The notes below the pieces were generated by a model. The model worked only from the letters and a program-made list of their open reading frames with translations. It searched no databases and was not told the origin of the DNA. Shown in pieces: positions 33,360-34,005 of a DNA stretch of 34,005 nt. Position numbers and translations under genes: made by a program. Numbering within the stretch: the stretch's first letter is position 1; every line of letters begins with the position of its first letter. The stretch comes from an uncultured bacterium (GTDB lineage Bacteria > Actinomycetota > Coriobacteriia > Coriobacteriales > Eggerthellaceae): the NCBI GenBank assembly GCA_905214325.1, contig CAJMLT010000014.1, forward strand, positions 1 to 34,005. The letters run 5' to 3'.

Positions 33360-34005
33360 TTACGCAGGTAATGCGGTCATCTGAAGACCGGTCGTCTGAG
33401 GGAATCCGCATACGAGATTGGCGCATTGAACGGCCTGCCCCGCGGCTCCCTTCACGAGATTATCGATAGCACACACCGCGATAAGCGATCCGGTGGCTTC
33501 GTGGAAGGCGAGACCGATGTGGGCGTTGTTGGTGCCCACGACCGATGCCGTCTTGGGCATCTGCCCCAAAGGCAGCACCGTCACGAACGGATAGTGGTGC
33601 GCGTCATACGTTTCGGTATAGAGTTTATGCAGTGCTTCCAAGTCGAAATCCGCACGTGCAGCAGCGGTGAGCTGCATGGTCACCGTGGAAAGCAGCCCCC
33701 TCGAAGCGGGTGCGAGATGCGGCGTGAACACCAGGCGTCCATCGATGCCCAGAATCTGTTCGATTTCGGGAGTATGGCGATGACGCGCCACCCCGTATGC
33801 CTCGAAATTCTCATTGGCCGAACAGAAATGCGTGCGGGAGTTGGCGCTGCGTCCGGCCCCGGTGACACCGGATATGGCATCGACCACGATCACCCCTTCG
33901 GTCAACCCCACCGCGGGAAACGCCGCCAGCGAAGTAGCCGTCGGGTAACAGCGGCAGAAGGTGGTGGCGGGCTCCCTGGCGGATACCGACGTCACCGGCT
34001 TTTTC
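33360..34005 (-). CDS. argC: N-acetyl-gamma-glutamyl-phosphate reductase, 5' end beyond window
   Basis: The frame is open to the right edge, so the NADP-binding N-terminal half is missing and no start codon can be named; a GTG at 33995 is internal. The visible 214 residues cover the catalytic half. The active-site Cys is in FCRCYPTATSLAA, followed by VIVVDAISGVTGAGRSA, the EAYGVARHRHTPEIEQILG stretch and VTMQLTAAA. The family normally has Asn-Pro-Gly before the catalytic Cys, whereas this protein has Phe-Cys-Arg, an unusual substitution. The C-terminus reads IDNLVKGAAGQAVQCANLVC, a very typical ArgC end. The enzyme reduces acetylglutamyl phosphate to the semialdehyde. It is the first visible gene of the operon, and any ARG operator upstream lies outside the window. 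Confidence 0.95.
   Translation of the reverse strand, partial: KKPVTSVSAREPATTFCRCYPTATSLAAFPAVGLTEGVIVVDAISGVTGAGRSANSRTHFCSANENFEAYGVARHRHTPEIEQILGIDGRLVFTPHLAPASRGLLSTVTMQLTAAARADFDLEALHKLYTETYDAHHYPFVTVLPLGQMPKTASVVGTNNAHIGLAFHEATGSLIAVCAIDNLVKGAAGQAVQCANLVCGFPQTTGLQMTALPA

Noticed and set aside
1..34005. tRNA, rRNA, CRISPR array, insertion sequence or prophage
   Set aside because: No cloverleaf or rRNA-like stretch, regularly spaced repeats, transposase or integrase motifs were seen on either strand by eye.

Overview
The window looks like a chromosomal segment of an anaerobic, Gram-positive-type actinobacterium, most likely of class Coriobacteriia. The reasons are a moderately GC-rich sequence by eye, several large secreted proteins, two of them ending in sortase-like signals (LAKTGD, IPSTGD) with a membrane helix and basic tail, InlB/BspA-style surface modules, two lipoproteins, a GGS-tailed class A penicillin-binding protein and a compact argCJBDGH operon. 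Genus is not assignable by eye. No rRNA, tRNA, CRISPR array, transposase or phage gene was seen. Most genes lie on the minus strand; a + strand island covers 8606-15617.

Region 1 (1-8304, minus, read right to left) is a tight five-gene operon: soluble PAS/hybrid histidine kinase, MoxR AAA+ ATPase, DUF58 protein, membrane transglutaminase-like protein, and a secreted leucine-rich-repeat-like surface protein that runs off the left edge. Gaps are 2-15 bp and two ribosome-binding sites are built into the preceding stop codon. Two oddities stand out. The MoxR gene carries a one-base insertion in a run of four G (minus strand) that breaks its C-terminus. The transglutaminase-like domain has Ser where the family nucleophile Cys is expected. 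The leader upstream of the kinase (8305-8605) holds a promoter-like sequence and a terminator-like hairpin.

Region 2 (8606-15617, plus) has a lipoprotein with an internal duplication, a 1263-residue cell-wall-anchored subtilisin-like protease with a large insertion between catalytic His and Ser, a strong terminator, and a membrane-bound XRE regulator preceded by a 26-bp palindrome next to a perfect -10 box. The XRE gene is convergent with, and overlaps by 4 bp, a 1228-residue GLUG/InlB surface protein (15614-19300, minus).

Region 3 (19590-24272, minus) is U32 peptidase-family protein, tyrS and ZIP-family metal transporter in one direction. A terminator at 24321-24354 separates it from a small lipoprotein and a PBP1A-like enzyme (24383-27082).

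Region 4 (27156-34005, minus) is the arginine operon argC-J-B-D-G-H, with argC cut by the right edge. It takes glutamate to acetylornithine (C, J, B, D, with J recycling acetyl groups) and citrulline to arginine (G, H). argF is not in the window.
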